From: Brevipalpus yothersi
Lineage: Eukaryota > Arthropoda > Arachnida > Trombidiformes > Tenuipalpidae
Reading direction: 5' to 3'
Length of the DNA stretch: 64,000 nucleotides
Assembly (NCBI GenBank): GCA_003956705.1
Contig: QZCP01000112.1
Span: 646,712 to 710,711 of the forward strand
Part shown: positions 1 to 13,133 of the stretch, piece after piece
How the letters are laid out: each line of letters begins with the position of its first letter
Position numbering within the stretch: the first letter of the stretch is position 1
Program-made: the position numbers and the translations under genes
The notes under the pieces: generated by a model
Databases searched by the model: none
What the model was told of the DNA's origin: nothing
Seen by the model: only the letters and a program-made list of their open reading frames with translations

Positions 1-296
1 ATCCCCAGACATATCGCATCTTTTCGTGGCCCAGAAACCCTACTCTTGCTCAAAAGTTTTCTGCAAAACGACAAGCGTGATGAGAGCCCCGGTATCAATG
101 AGCTCCAGAAATTTGACACTCAGCATGATTTCGGACAACACATCTCTCATGTTCCAGTAATTTTGTTCCACTACAACACCACAATACTCAAGCAACTTGG
201 TAAGATTCTCCACTCACTCCTTGTCCCATCAACTACTAAATTTTTCTCTTTCCCAAAGAAATGATAAGAAATGAAAAGAATCGTCGAAAGAAACGT

Positions 297-927
297 CAAG
301 GATTTCGAAAGCATGCTTTCAATGTACTCATCAGTGATCAAATTGGTCCTCATCGGAGCATTCCTGACACCCTTTTTCCCCTCTTTAAACACAAAACTTA
401 CTCTCCAATGAATTCTTTGCCAAAAAGTTCCATAATCATCTGTTTCTGCAATGAAGAATCTCCAGGCCCAGAAGAATGATCGTTAGCATACTGAACAATT
501 AGCTTACTTGGAAAAAAATCTGACTGTGCAAAACTTATCCCTTCTCCAAAGATGGCTGGGGGACTTCTCACTATGGATGGGAAATATTCCCATGAGCTTG
601 GGGAGGAAAGAACCTGGAAATATCGTTTTGAGTTTGGATGTGTGGTGGTTCATTGGAAATCATTCTAGGCTCAAGAGTTGGTCATGTCCTTGCCATGGTT
701 TGGGCAAATATCAAGAATCACTCAGGAAAGACATTGAGTAGAAAATCATCCAATGTATTCCTAACTGAGAGTTTTTTCATCAATCTAGAAGGACTCACCT
801 CTCTACAACTTGGCAGCAGGCCTCTGTCTTGTTTCTTTGCGTCCACAGACCGATGACCCAATGATCATGGCCATTTGTAGAGATAGGAGATCCAGAAAAT
901 GGAATATTATCTCTGATTCTAGCAAAA
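297..927 (+). pseudogene. Decayed polypeptide N-acetylgalactosaminyltransferase (GALNT) fragment
   Basis: Three pieces of a GALNT (glycosyltransferase 27 plus ricin-B lectin) lie in order on this strand in different frames. Piece one (297-475) reads KHAFNVLISDQ, then RSIPDT, then LPKSSIIICFCNE, matching the start of the catalytic domain. Piece two (543-600) reads SPKMAGGLLTMDGKYSHELG. Piece three (603-770) reads GGKNLEISF, an in-frame TGA, then VWMCGGSLEII and SRVGHV. A ricin-B-like stretch (about 804-927) reads LAAGLCLV, then AICRDRRSRKW. Roughly 200 residues between the first two pieces are missing, frames shift, the TGA replaces an expected Arg, and the Cys before SRVGHV is Gly. It is therefore a relic of a Golgi O-glycosylation enzyme, not an active gene. 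Whether it is a processed copy cannot be told. Confidence 0.75.
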
Positions 928-1263
928 GTTTATGACGGAGTTTATGATGAAAACCCAAAAACTCATAAAGATCAGAAAACCCTTGGATATTGATGAATGC
1001 TGATCGTAAGCTGTTGTAAATCTCACCCGATCCTCCGATAAACGGATTCATTAATCGAAAATTACGGTTCAGTATACTTTTCCCGTGAATAGTATGCCTT
1101 ATATTCGTTGAACGATATTGATTTTTTACAAAAAGATTGGATAATAGGAAATTACAAAAAAAGAAAGAATAATTTTTGCTCTGCTTAACATGCAACAATT
1201 TTTACATATTTACTCCCTCATAGATATGATCTCATAAATTCCATCAGTAAGTATATGCTGCCT
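928..1263. other. Intergenic stretch downstream of WDR24
   Basis: No coding exon is supported here. An open minus-strand frame over 803-1198 has no recognisable domain and overlaps the lectin relic, so it is treated as a shadow. The right part is presumably the WDR24 3' untranslated region. Confidence 0.4.
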
Positions 1264-3921
1264 TCATGCATATTCACAAACATGCCCACATCCTGATGGA
1301 CAATGACGATCAATCTCGAACCATTCTTTAATGTGATTCAAATGACCTCCATGGGAGCATGTCTGACACCAAACATAAAGCCCTTTAACTATTTCATGAC
1401 TAGAAAAGAGAGAGAAAGATATAATCATGAGAATTTTTCCGATGGAAGACTTACCAGATAGCACATTGCGATGGGAGGGCCTTACATCTATCACATAACC
1501 AACCGACTTTACCGATGGAGGCACGTTGACATTTCCCACAACTGGTGTAGACAGTAGTAGAAGTCTGGTTTATGCAATTGATATTAGGAACGGTACAAGC
1601 ACGAATTATCTGGTTAACTATATTCCAAAGTTGGAATCGACTTAGAAGTTCTTTATGACAAACGAGATGAAGAAAATAGTATGAGTAATGAGATTAGAAT
1701 AAAGTGAAACGGGTCATACCGAGGTAGGAATGAATCCAGTACTCTTGGAGAGATTCATCGATGAAGTTTTTGAAACGGTCTCCGAGTACGATCAAAATGG
1801 ACGCTGTTGTCTGGATGTCTCCTTGATCAGCATAATATTGAAGAACTTCGAAGACAAGATCTGAAAATTTCCATGGAGGTACTGGAGGTAGGTTGGATGG
1901 TGTCGACTTGAGAATTTGATCGTTTTCATCATGAGTGATGATGCCTACTTTTGTACCTGCCAAAACGTTCCGTTTAAGTGAAAAAATCAATCGAATGAAT
2001 GAGGCTTACTTTGATCGGAGAAAACATCAATTTCTGATAGAAGATAGCTGTCATCGATAGGATTCCGAAGAAAAGAGTCAGTGAACATTTTAGTCTCATC
2101 CAATTCATCTGACAAAGCTTCAGTTGGTGTGATTTCAAAATCAGTTGTGAAGTTGGCAGCTGATGCATTCTCCTCTTCCCCGGAAAAAAACCCACTTTGA
2201 TTATCGAAAGACCCAACTAAGGTTGTAGGATCAGGTCTCTCGACGTCGAAACTATCGTTCAGTTCACTGACATCACCCGAATGATATCTAGTCCCCGTCC
2301 AAAGAGAATTAAGACTCGTTACAGAAGGAAGCCTTGCTTCACCTCTTGGTTCTGATGCACCTTTGCTCACATGTCTGGATCTTGATTCACCAGTGTCTGT
2401 ATTCCGTTCATCAAATGAGCCACCATTTGGTTTATTGGATGTAAATAAATGCCTTATTATTTGCCAAGTTCTTGAAATCTGAGGTCGACCTAATTTCAGT
2501 GCAACACTTGCATTATGGTCACATAGTTCAGGAAAGTTTTTCCCAACCAGCTTATATTGATAGGCGAAATCCACAAACCAATCCATGGACAAGCTATTTT
2601 CTCTAGTTTTGTTGTAAAATATATGCATCGAGCTAGTAGTACATTTGAAGCGTTCGGCCAAATCTGATGATTTCTTGAAAGGATTTATCTTATCCGCATA
2701 GAATTGACTAGAGCTTGCAATGTTCATTGTTAATCCATACCCATTGCTGTTGGAAGAAGTGTTGGAACGAAGAGAATAGTCACTTATGGCCGAACAAACA
2801 TCTCCTTTGTTGTTAATATTTAGGCCATGATTATTGGCATGATTGGCTGGGCGATGAGCGTCTTCAAAGACATGCTGATATAAGGTTGCATCTTTTCCCG
2901 CTGAAATCAGAGTTTGAGAATCATTTCGCCAAACAAATGTGGTTACCAGATCAAGATGCTCCATGAAGGCAGCAAAAGGCACAAATGGTCGATCTACATC
3001 CCAGACATAGATGCTGAAGTCAACGACAAGAGAGCTACCTAAAGAACAGAAGAACACAGATAAGTTTTTTCCCTGAGCAAACACATCGTGCATCTGAATG
3101 ATACAATTGAGATTTGGGCGAAATTTTTCAGTGATCTTCTTCGAAGTCTTCTACTTACTGGCAATGTTGTTCTTTCTCTGAGGACGCCAACGAACTTGAG
3201 CAACAGGTGCAATCGTACTGATACAATAGCTACAATCAGGTAATTTGTACAAATCCCAAACTTTTATAGTTTTATCTCTACCCCCAGTGGCAAGTTGCTT
3301 TCTATCGTCGGGATGCCAATCGCAAGAAAAAACTGGACCACTATGAGCAGTGAATTGTTTCTCAGGTTGCTCAGTTTTTCTGAGATCCCAAAGTTGTACA
3401 CTACCGTTCTCTTGAACAGCAGAGAAAACTGAATCACGATGGGGTGAAAATTGAATGTCTCTCACACTTTCAGAGAGTCCGAAGAAAGTGTTGACTGCCT
3501 CTTTCTTTCGAAGATCGAATAATTTCATAGTCCCATCTTGAGAGCCACTGAGGAGGAGATGGGCTTCAGTTGGATGGAAACAAACTTTATTCACTGTTCG
3601 ACGATGGTCTAAGAAAGTTTGATCAAATTTATTTCGAGAATTTCTTTCCAAATTCCAAATGACAACAGCACCATTAGTAGCGGCAGTCGCCAGAATGCTC
3701 TCATCAAGATGATTCCATGCTACATCGTTAGTACTGTAGTTGAGATTAAGATTTTTCCCAAACCTAAGATTACACTTCTCCACAAAGGCACCCATATCAT
3801 CTCGTATTTCATAAACTTTAAGGACATTACGCCCAGCAGCAACAACCAAGTTGGCATCTTTATTAAGAGCCACCGCATTTATGCAACCATCAACAACGGA
3901 GTAGAAAGTTTTCCGTCCCAT
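1264..3921 (-). CDS. WDR24: WDR24, GATOR2 complex WD40/RING protein
   Basis: Five exons join in phase: 3921-3159, 3038-2010, 1956-1720, 1650-1455 and 1399-1264, giving 786 residues, close to the human length of about 790. The first 300 residues carry WD40 repeats, with HRRTVNKVCFHP, SGSQDGTMKLFDLR and GGRDKTIKVWDLY visible, and exon 2 continues with IYVWDVDRPFVPF. The C-terminus holds the family's zinc-binding RING-like module (CGKCQRAS, CDRCKALPSQCAIC, WCQTCSHGGHLNH, CPSGCGHVCEY). In other animals WDR24 is a GATOR2 subunit that relieves GATOR1 inhibition of Rag GTPases and so promotes mTORC1 on lysosomes. The middle (about residues 400-640) is low-complexity and poorly conserved. The start is the first ATG before the propeller. 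It is transcribed away from the calpain-15 gene 537 bp upstream. Confidence 0.95.
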
Positions 3922-4458
3922 TGAATAGAGACGATAATCAACACAAATCTAGCAGCGAAATTGGTGGGAATGAATTATTGAGAGAGATGATGAGTGGAAA
4001 ATATTGAGTTCACTTCAGTCTAAAATACGAGAAATCAGACAGAATCAAGTGAAAGCAACCACATTTCTTCATCTTAATACAACCGTGCACAGAAATTCGA
4101 ATGGTTGATATATAGTAGTAGAAGTCATCATCTTTCATTATGTCAAGAGCTCATTCAAGGGAGTCATATCTGAAGCTCACAATCTTTCACACGCTGAGAA
4201 ATTTGCATTTCACACAGGCAAGGAAGATGGAATAATTGGAATAATTGGAACAAATTGATTTGATTAATGATCAGAGGCGATTCATCTTCATCAATCGATT
4301 TCACTGCAGTTTGTTTGTCAACAAACTGATTGCCGTGCGACAAGAACTCCTCTGATGGGCAACATTGAAAACAGTTTTTCAAGAATTGCCTTAAAATATA
4401 TGATTCAGTCAGCCAGTGAAGAAGATGATTTCTGGCCAATCCATGAACCTAATTATTC
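3922..4458. promoter_or_regulatory. Shared upstream region of WDR24 and calpain-15
   Basis: This 537-bp gap separates two start codons that face away from each other. No clear TATA box or coding exon was recognised. Its head-to-head setting suggests a bidirectional promoter, which is an inference from layout only. Confidence 0.45.
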
Positions 4459-7400
4459 TTGATGAGCTCAATCAATAGTACCACCAGTGAAGCCCTCAAC
4501 AGTTCCCTTATTTCATCGCCAGATGATTGGGTTTGCACAAAGTGTACACTCATCAATGAATCAAAGGAAAATCTTTGTTGTGCCTGTGGCAGTTCGAAAG
4601 CCAGCTCTATTGATGAAACTCTTCTCCAAAATCTATCGATTTCGCGAGAAGTCGACACTTGGACTTGTCCCCGCTGCACGCTCCAGAATGATGGATCTGA
4701 CGTGAGATGTAGCCTATGTGGATCCATGGCATCTGAAAATCAAGATGTGAGTGAAAATTTTGCCATCATTGTCTAAAACATCGAGCCTAATCAACTCGTC
4801 CAACTTTTACTCGAATCATGTACCAGTATGATCATTTCTTCACCCGTTTCATTCGATGAGCTCGAACAAATTTCCACATGAAGATCCCTAACATAAATCA
4901 GTTAGCTTTATGGAATGTTTATTGTAGTTTTATTTTTTTCCACGTTGTTTGATAAACTTTGGAATGAATAAAAAGTGTGTGAGAAAAATAGCAGATTGGT
5001 TGAAGACCATCAGGAGAGTGAGGTGCATTTTGTTTTCCCTCTTCAAATTCAATGAAGTACTGAGTTTAATTATTTAGTTCAATTTCGAAACAAGATTGTT
5101 CTATTATTTTTTTGATTGGATTGTCTGGGAAACTTGTCCCTTTATCGATACCATTTTCTATCTCTATTCATTTAGTCATCCAACTCGGAAACGAAAGAGA
5201 TTTCTAGCGTCTTTGATGTCGAAACTAGTGCTGCGGAACGCAACTCTTCCTCTTGGGAATGCTCAGCTTGCACTTTTCACAATTCTAACGACCAATCTAG
5301 CTGTGAAATGTGCCACCAATCTCGAAGTTTCCTAACAATGCGACCCAAGATAGCACGAGATCATAAATATTCCACACGTACTATCAAACCAGATGGTACT
5401 TTATGTAGAGGTGAGAGTGAACTAATGGAAGATCTCCGGGCAATCGAAGAAAGCGAAGCACGAGACAGATGGTCACTCATCGTTCGATTTTGTGAACAAT
5501 CACGCATAAGTTTTGTGGATGATTCATTTCCACCCTCAGACAAATCTCTCTATTATCATTGGGAAGATAGAGGTAATTCCAAGACTGTCACTCAGTGGCT
5601 GCGTTTCAGTGATATCAGATGTGAACCTGAGATGAGTAGTGTGAAATGGACCGTTTTTCGAGCCCCAATGCCATCTGATATTTCGCAAGGAATTCTGGGT
5701 AATTGTTGGTTCTTGAGCGCCTTAGCTGTACTCGCCGAAAGACCAGAGCTGGTAAAAAAAGTCATGATTACTAGAGAAATATGTCCTCAAGGAGCATATC
5801 AGGTGACTTGTCTTCCCATTAAAATGAATCTTGTTTAAACGTATCACAGCAAATTTGAATAACAATTTTTGTTATCCTAAAATAATTGTCTTCTTTTCAT
5901 GAATGATTTCTCTCCTTCAGATTAGGCTTTGCAAGGATGGAAAATGGACTACCGTTCTTGTAGATGACTTACTACCATGTGATACTCGAGGCCATCTAGT
6001 CTATTCACAAGCCAAGCGTAAACAACTTTGGGTACCTTTGATAGAGAAAGCCGTTGCTAAACTTCATGGGTGCTATGAGGCTCTCATTTCTGGTCGAGCA
6101 ATCGAAGGTTTATCGACTCTTACAGGAGCTCCTTGTGAAAGTATTTCCCTACAGCCTGGTACAAATGGTGGACAAGAGGAGAGAATCGATGAGGATCTCA
6201 TTTGGGCTAAGTTGTTGAGCTCTCGTTCTGCCGGCTTTCTGATGGGTGCCAGCTGCGGTGGTGGAAATATGCAAGTGAATGATTCAGATTTTAATAGGAT
6301 TGGTCTACGTCCACGCCATGCTTACTCAGTTCTTGACGTTCAAGATATCGAAGACAAAAGGCTTGTCCATCTTCGCAATCCATGGGGTCGTTTCTCATGG
6401 AAAGGTGATTGGTCTGAAAACAGTGTATTATGGACAGTTTCTTTGCGGGAGCGATTGATGCCCCATGGTGCTGATGAAGGCCTATTTTGGATTTCATTTA
6501 ATGATATGTTGAAGTATTTTGATTCCATCGATGTGTGTAAAGTTCGTGGTGATTGGAATGAAATAAGAATTGAAGGCGTTCTTCCACCGTTCGCTGACAA
6601 GGAAACAATGGATCTCATTATTCTCACTGTGTTCGAAGCCACTGAGGTTGAGTTCAATCTATTCCAGGAAAGTCAGCGAAATTTGAGGAACTCGCCTAAG
6701 TCTCAGCTAGATTTGTGCATTCTAATTTTTCAAGCATCCAATTCGTCCTTCAATTACATAGGAAATTTGATCAAGCTCAGTAGGAGACAAGTACGAGGCT
6801 TCGTAGGCTGTCAAGCTATGCTTGAACCTGGAGTATATACCGTAGTTTGCTTAGCTTTCAACCACTGGCATACAGGTAAGTTCCATACTATATTATCTCA
6901 CTGAGACTTCATCACTGAGTTTTCTTCTAGTATTGATGACTCCCGAAGAGTATCCAAAGTTTTTGCTCTCGATTCATAGCTCAAAAAAACTTCTGGTCGA
7001 AACCATCCCTCCTCCTTCATTTATTTTGGCTGATGCTATCATAAATCTTACCCTATCCAAAGGTCAACGCCATGAGGTAGAGATATCTTTTCTATTTTCA
7101 TCTCATACCAAATTTTTCTGAACTACTGACATGATTTTCAACATTATCAATTCTCAGGGGAGAGAGGGCATGACAGCATTCTATGTAACAAAAGGCTGGG
7201 CGGGATTGGTGGTGGTCATCGAAAATCGGCTTGTCGATCGTCGAATACAAGTTATATGTAACTGTTCTGAAAGCGTGAATGTGGTTTCCACTCGTGGAAC
7301 ATTGAAAACAGTCGACAGTATTCCTCCCATGCACAGGTGAAGCCTAAAATTTATGATATTTCTCAACTAAAAATTTTTTCAAGCAAAAAAAATATTCACA

Positions 7401-7610
7401 ATTGTTTTTTCTCAATTCAAATTGAATTTTAGACAAGTCATCATCATTTTAACTCAATTAGAGGGAACTGGGGGCTTCTCAATTGCTCACAAACTAACCC
7501 ACCGAGTCTCATCTAAGTCAGGATTGAATGACTGGGGACCACCTAAGACTAATCATTTTCCTCCCTTGGATTCCCAAATCTTTGGATTACATATTCCACG
7601 TCCAATATGA
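4459..7610 (+). CDS. CAPN15: Calpain-15 / small optic lobes (SOL) type cysteine protease
   Basis: Six exons join in phase: 4459-4746, 5176-5802, 5921-6875, 6931-7076, 7158-7336 and 7433-7610, giving 790 residues. The N-terminus has three RanBP2-type zinc fingers (DDWVCTKCTLIN, DTWTCPRCTLQN, SSWECSACTFHN). Next comes a calpain protease core with the catalytic Cys in QGILGNCWFLSAL (codon 5704), His in RPRHAYSVLDV (6317) and Asn in LRNPWGRFSW (6377). The C-terminal SOL-homology region ends in GLHIPRPI, as in calpain-15. There are no EF hands, which is normal for this subfamily. Family members are needed for eye and brain development. Vertebrate and fly proteins are longer at the N-terminus and have more zinc fingers, so this is a compact version or an upstream exon was missed. 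Confidence 0.93.
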
Positions 7611-8281
7611 TCATTAGATTCATTTATTCCAAGAAAATTATGGTAATTTTTTCTGTATGATTCGTATTTTTCGATTTTTTGATCTACCCAAGATATGTTG
7701 TGCCATAAATAATATTTTTAATACCTCGAATTCTTCAAATTATGATGTAAAATTTTTTAGTTGATAATCAGATCACCACAAATTTAGAACAGCCTTACCA
7801 AAAACTTCAACTTCAACTGGCCAGTGAAAAAAGCTCATTAGATTATTGATGTAGCGCTACCATGTGAGTCATCGAGTGTAAAACTTCACTCAAGGTTCAG
7901 AACTGGACTCGAGGCGATTGGTCACCTGAGCCGATAGATGGTAGTTGCACTTGTGGAAAACTTTCCCACGATTCTGAAGTCTGGAAAAGTTTGGAGAGCA
8001 TTCAGGTGGAACAGGACTCTCCGTCTAACAATCAGCAACATAATGTGATTCACATTACCTTCTTCCCATCGAACTTGTGCCTGCATTTATATATGTCATC
8101 ATCTCAAAACGGTGTACAGTGCAATTTTTGTGATTTTATTTTCAAGTGATGATTCTTGGGTGACTTGTATTTGCTGAATTTTGCACTCGTAGAGTTTTAT
8201 GAATCTCTGTTATCTTTGTATCTGAAGAGTGGATGAAAATTATTTCCGTGATCTTTGATGCACCTGTATCTATAATCGGAA
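7611..8281. other. Intergenic region before the Yurt-like gene
   Basis: AT-rich sequence of 671 bp between two plus-strand genes. It must contain the calpain-15 3' end and the promoter of the FERM gene. I see no convincing exon, tRNA or repeat. Confidence 0.4.
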
Positions 8282-11200
8282 ATGAAATGTTTCGGAAATC
8301 ATGACAAAGGACGTAAATTTCACTGTAAAATTGTGCTATTAGATGAAACAGAACTGATTCAAGAGTTTTATGAGAAATCAAATGGACAAGATTTATTGGA
8401 CATTGTCCATAGGCATCTCAATCTTCTTGAGACTGCCTACTTTGGTCTCAGGTTCATTGATAGTTCTGACCAAAACCGTTGGTTAGATTCTGACAAAAGT
8501 ATCGTTCGACAAACACGCAACCTAGCACAATTGACTTTCTATTTCGCAGTCAAATTTTATGCCTCTGATCCGAGTAAATTGCTGGAAGAGATCACTCGCT
8601 ATCAATTTTTTCTTCAAATCAAACAAGATATTCTTCAGTCGCGCCTTCCTGTTCCACATGATTGGCTTGCTCAACTTTTTGCCTATGCTGTGCAATCGGA
8701 ACTCGGTGATTATGATCCTCGAAGACATCACTCCGGCTATGTGTCGGAATTTAGTTTCGTACCTAATCAAACTCCTCAATTAGAGGCTGAAGTGGCCGAG
8801 CTACATAAATCATTGGCTGGCCAAGCTCCAGCAACCGCTGAACTCAACTTTCTGGAGAAAGTAAAATGGATAGACTTGTACGGAGCAGATCTACATCCAG
8901 TTTTGGTAAGACTCGCCCACCTCGGCAATCCTCTCAGTGGTCAATGTCCTTCAATCCACCATCTAACATTACCTCACCTCACTCGTTTCACATTTAGCCG
9001 CTAATTTGTTTTTTACTCCACTCTTCCTCACGCAATCATGCCTTCGAATTCTGACAAAGCAATTGAATGATAACTTTTTGATTCATCTCTCAATCAAGGG
9101 GGAAGACACCATCGAATATTTTCTGGCTCTTACTCCGACTGGTATTCTGGTTCTCCGCAGCAAATCTAAAGTTGCCAGTTACTTTTGGCCTAGAATCGTG
9201 AAGATGCATCGAAAAGACAAATACTTCATGATCCGAGTTGCAGAAAAAAGTGTGAGTAACCTTAGTGTTTCTCTCCAGTCTCTTTGGACAATCATCTGTT
9301 TCTAGCTGCATCAAGATGATTACAACAATTGTTAAGCCTTCGGATCAGTTAACTGCACACACCTTTTCATGCAATCAGATTTATTTGGATAATTAGATCT
9401 TAACTTCCATACCAATGCTCTCTCTCCCCTTGAAATTGACTGCTTCGTGCGAATTTTTCACTCAATCGTGGTGTGCTTTTCATCAAATCAAGATAGTCTG
9501 ATCAGATAAGCTTCTCAATCAAAACTCTAACTACTATTAAATTCACAATTCTTTAGACACACCTGATATTCAGATTGCATGCAAATCCTTCGAATTCAGA
9601 AATTTTCCCAGTTCTCGAACATTGAATCGGGGGTGACTGATCGAATTTATCAAATTAGTGGCAACATATTATAATTATCAGGGCTCTCTTGAAAGTAATT
9701 AAGAAAGGCAATCAAAATGGAGCAATGGAAAACTGATTATTCATTGATTTCATCACTCCTTGGGATTCAAAGAGCTCGTCATGGATGTTTATGCCGGTGC
9801 TAAAGAAATTATTTGTAAAAAAGATCTGACCCGGTTACAAGTCAATCTCGGAATTACCTTTGAGCATAACCATCCAGATAGTTTGACAAATTCGTGACAA
9901 TTTAATAGGGATAAGGAATTAATTGATTTCTCGTCAAGACAACCTGAACATTAACACCCTATCAATACTTTGATTGCATTATCTCTAGTTTGGTATATTT
10001 TACTCTTTTCTGGACTATTGGAGGTAGCCCCGGTTTTTTATTACAGTTTCATGCTCCCGGAGCCCCGAATATCACCAAAAGTTTTAGTTTTTACTCTAAT
10101 TGTTCCATTTGATTTTTCACAGAATGAAAGTAATACATATGGCTTTGAGCTCCCGAGTAAACAAGCCTGTAAACATCTATGGAAATGTTGCACCGAGCAT
10201 CATGCATTCTTCAAACTGACTCAGAACAATCAAACTCATTATCGATTTGGAGGTTTCGCATCTCAGTTCAGATATAGTGGTCGTAAAGGTTCTTTCAGGA
10301 AAAATTCCTTCAACCGTGGATACAGTGGACCAAGAGATCGGCCTCCATCTGCAATCGTTCGAGTGTCTAGTCGAAGATTCCAGCGTTCAACAGAAACTTT
10401 CTCTTCCGAAGGTGAGGCAAATTTCTCTTCGAAAACTCGCTAAACCAAGCATTGAGGGACAATCACAACTACAATTCCTGTTAATATTTCTTTCCCATGA
10501 GTGTCTAACAAATTCAAGTTATCGTTCTCCATTTCAGCTGCGGATCATAAAGATTTTGTTCATCAAAAAGACCAGTATGCCAAAAACACCTCTCAAATTA
10601 TTTTACCTTCTCGACGACATGTTTCCCAGTCTCTTTTAGGCCGATCGACATCAGTTCCGAGTGCAATCACAGTTGCTGATTCTCCAAAAAGTGCGCGATC
10701 TGCACCATGGGACAATCCTTATCAAAAGTAAGAGAAAATTCTTCTCTAATAACAACATTTCAGTTCTTCAACATTTTCAGCTACCTGAGAGTTTTGATAA
10801 GCACTTGAAAATCTTCAAAGAGATCAACACTACGATCATGATGATGACAGAGGATAGGAGAAGATTGATTATTAAACTATATCTTTTTTACAGGGGTCTC
10901 TTCTCCAGCTGTGGAAACGTTTCACCTAGGTCCATACTGGAAACTGATGCTATGATCTACCGATCGTCTCAAGCTGTTCCAGAAAATAATTCATCTATGA
11001 GTAGAGGAAGAAATTCTTCTTGTTCCAATCATCGAAGTTCGAGACAATATCGCTCTTCTGATAATGAAAGCGAAGTCAGTAGATGTTCGAGATCTTCTCG
11101 TCACTCTCACCGCTCTGTTCGTAGCTTCAATTCACGCCATCATAGATCCCATCATCATAGATGTAAATCAAAAAGATCAGGGGATGAAAGTGAATCAGAA

Positions 11201-12562
11201 TCTATATCATCCGCTGGAAGACATCGTCGGAGAAGAAATCATTGCTCGTCGAAGATGAATTACGCAATGGTTGATTCTGAGCAGCAATGGAAACAGATTC
11301 AACAACAGCAGAGGCTGGACGCTGAAACACTGTCCACCAACATTCGAAGTGGTGTGGCCCACACTACGAATACTACTCAATACAACCAAAGGTTGACATC
11401 TGGTTACGTGAATCCCATCATTCAAGATAATGATGATATTGGTCGATTCCAAGGCAATGAACATCAAGTAAAGCAATGTCTAGAGAATAGTAGACGTGGG
11501 CTCGTTTCACAAGATATCGAAAAACACATCGATTTCAACCTGGTACCTCCTCCTGATAAAGAGGATAAACACATTATTAAATACACCAAAGTGGAGTGAG
11601 TTCTCATTTTTGTGATATCAATCGATTTAACTAACAATTTCATGGTTTTTTAGGAGCGAAAACTCGAGATTGTTTAAGATAAGATATTCTCCTGACTCTG
11701 GACGGGCACTTTATAAGATTGAAAAGCCCTCTCAAATGTAAGATGATCAGTGGAAATTGAAATGACATCCTACTAATTATCCGAATTTGTTCATTTTTTT
11801 CTTATAGACAAAGGCAAAGAAATGACTTCACAAACACAGATAGCAAAAAGATTATTGATTGTTCCTCAATTACAATCAATCAATCATCTAACGGAGCCAT
11901 AATGAGCCAACCATTCTATGAAAATCATTTTGAAGCTATAAATCATTACTCAACTTATCCCGATCAAAACTCAGGCTATTTTTTGCCAAATAATCATTCG
12001 ATGCTACCTCGATCTAGGTAAGTTGGATAAACTTCCATCGCTTCAAGGAAAAAATCAGGTGAAATTTCCTCAGGTTTCTAATTACACTTTTCAAACGTTT
12101 TATTTAAACTAGAGATGAAAAATCATTTAAAACCAATTCAGAAAATGATGATTATTTGGAGCCAAAACTTTCAGATGCAAACAGACACCCATATTTTAAT
12201 GGAGCATCTTACGGCACCTCTGCTAATGTACAATCTGAAAAAAATGATGCAGATGCTTCTGTTGGGTAAGCTGATTAATTTCACAATGAGAATTCTCACT
12301 CAAAATTCTGGCCCGGTTTCCTTAGGACACAAGCTGCAAACCCTTTAGATAAAATACTGTCCTCTGCAACGCTGAACAGTCAAAATTTCTCCAAAACGGT
12401 GCCAATACTAGGTACAGACGTGAGTATTATTCATTGATCTATTTTTTTGGTTCACTGATTGCCTTTTTCGTTTTTTCTCAGCCAAGAAAGATGGTCGATT
12501 GTGACACTGGCTTTTCTTCGAGAATCAAGATGCAACTCTATGAAATGAGTACTGAACTATGA
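8282..12562 (+). CDS. yrt: FERM-domain protein, Yurt/EPB41L5 type
   Basis: Ten exons join in phase: 8282-8905, 9099-9251, 10123-10411, 10538-10727, 10894-11595, 11654-11737, 11808-12017, 12113-12265, 12326-12419 and 12482-12562, giving 859 residues. Residues 11-330 form a FERM domain: YFGLRFIDSS, VKFYASDPSKL, QIKQDIL, ELGDYD, GYVSEFSFVPNQT, LALTPTGILVL and ACKHLWKC with EHHAFFKL. These strings match EPB41L5/Yurt best; EPB41L4 is the alternative. A FERM-adjacent segment (FASQFRYSGR) follows. The tail is long, disordered and rich in Ser, Arg and His around 11000-11260. Relatives act at the lateral membrane as negative regulators of Crumbs and in septate junctions. The 871-nt intron at 9252-10122 is much longer than its neighbours. 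Confidence 0.88.
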
Positions 12563-13133
12563 AAACTATTGATCTTGCTCCAGCCTGTTCTACGATATGA
12601 TAAGAGCTCGCTATCTTCTCGCTGATTTTGACGAGACTGGAAATCTTGAGAAGTGAAAAGTAGGTGAAGTTTTTCAAGAATAATTTCGAAATTTTTCATG
12701 TTCTCCTGTGGAGGCCCACCGACTTCATCCTAGGATTCAGTTCACACTCCACATGTGTGATGTTAGTCTGATTCTTTCATCATAGGCAGGAGTTCGATAT
12801 TTGATTGTCCAACTCAAATCACGAGATTCCATTGAGAATGGATTAGGAGATTGAGTGCGAGGAGAAAACGAAATAGCTAGTTTTCAAACTACATGTTTGT
12901 CACAAATTTGCTTATTTCTCGAAAGAAGTGTTTTGGACATTTTTTTCAACTTCATGCTCCAAATTGCTTTATGGAACAATTCGGAGACTAGTAGAATTAT
13001 TGTTTGCTTTTATCTAAGGCCATCTTTAGTCTTTCTTTTTGAGCAGCTGAGCTCAAGAGGTAATCAATAAAGTGTAATTTCAAACAAATGTTGGCACGCA
13101 ATAAAACAGATCCTATGAAATCTTTATGAAACG
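12563..13133 (+). other. Yurt-like 3' untranslated region with two poly(A) signals
   Basis: No further exon is seen after the stop. AATAAA hexamers occur at 13066-13071 and 13100-13105, just before the tail of the convergent minus-strand gene at 13134. Transcript ends from the two strands probably lie very close together. Confidence 0.5.

Noticed and set aside
62..478. Minus-strand open frames at 1-480 with plausible splice sites (for example LQKQMIMELFGKEFIGE joined to TNLITDEYIESMLSKSL)
   Set aside because: The same bases read clearly as GALNT fragments on the plus strand, so the minus frames are shadows.
803..1198. Minus-strand 131-codon open frame
   Set aside because: No recognisable domain, and it overlaps the ricin-lectin relic of the plus strand.
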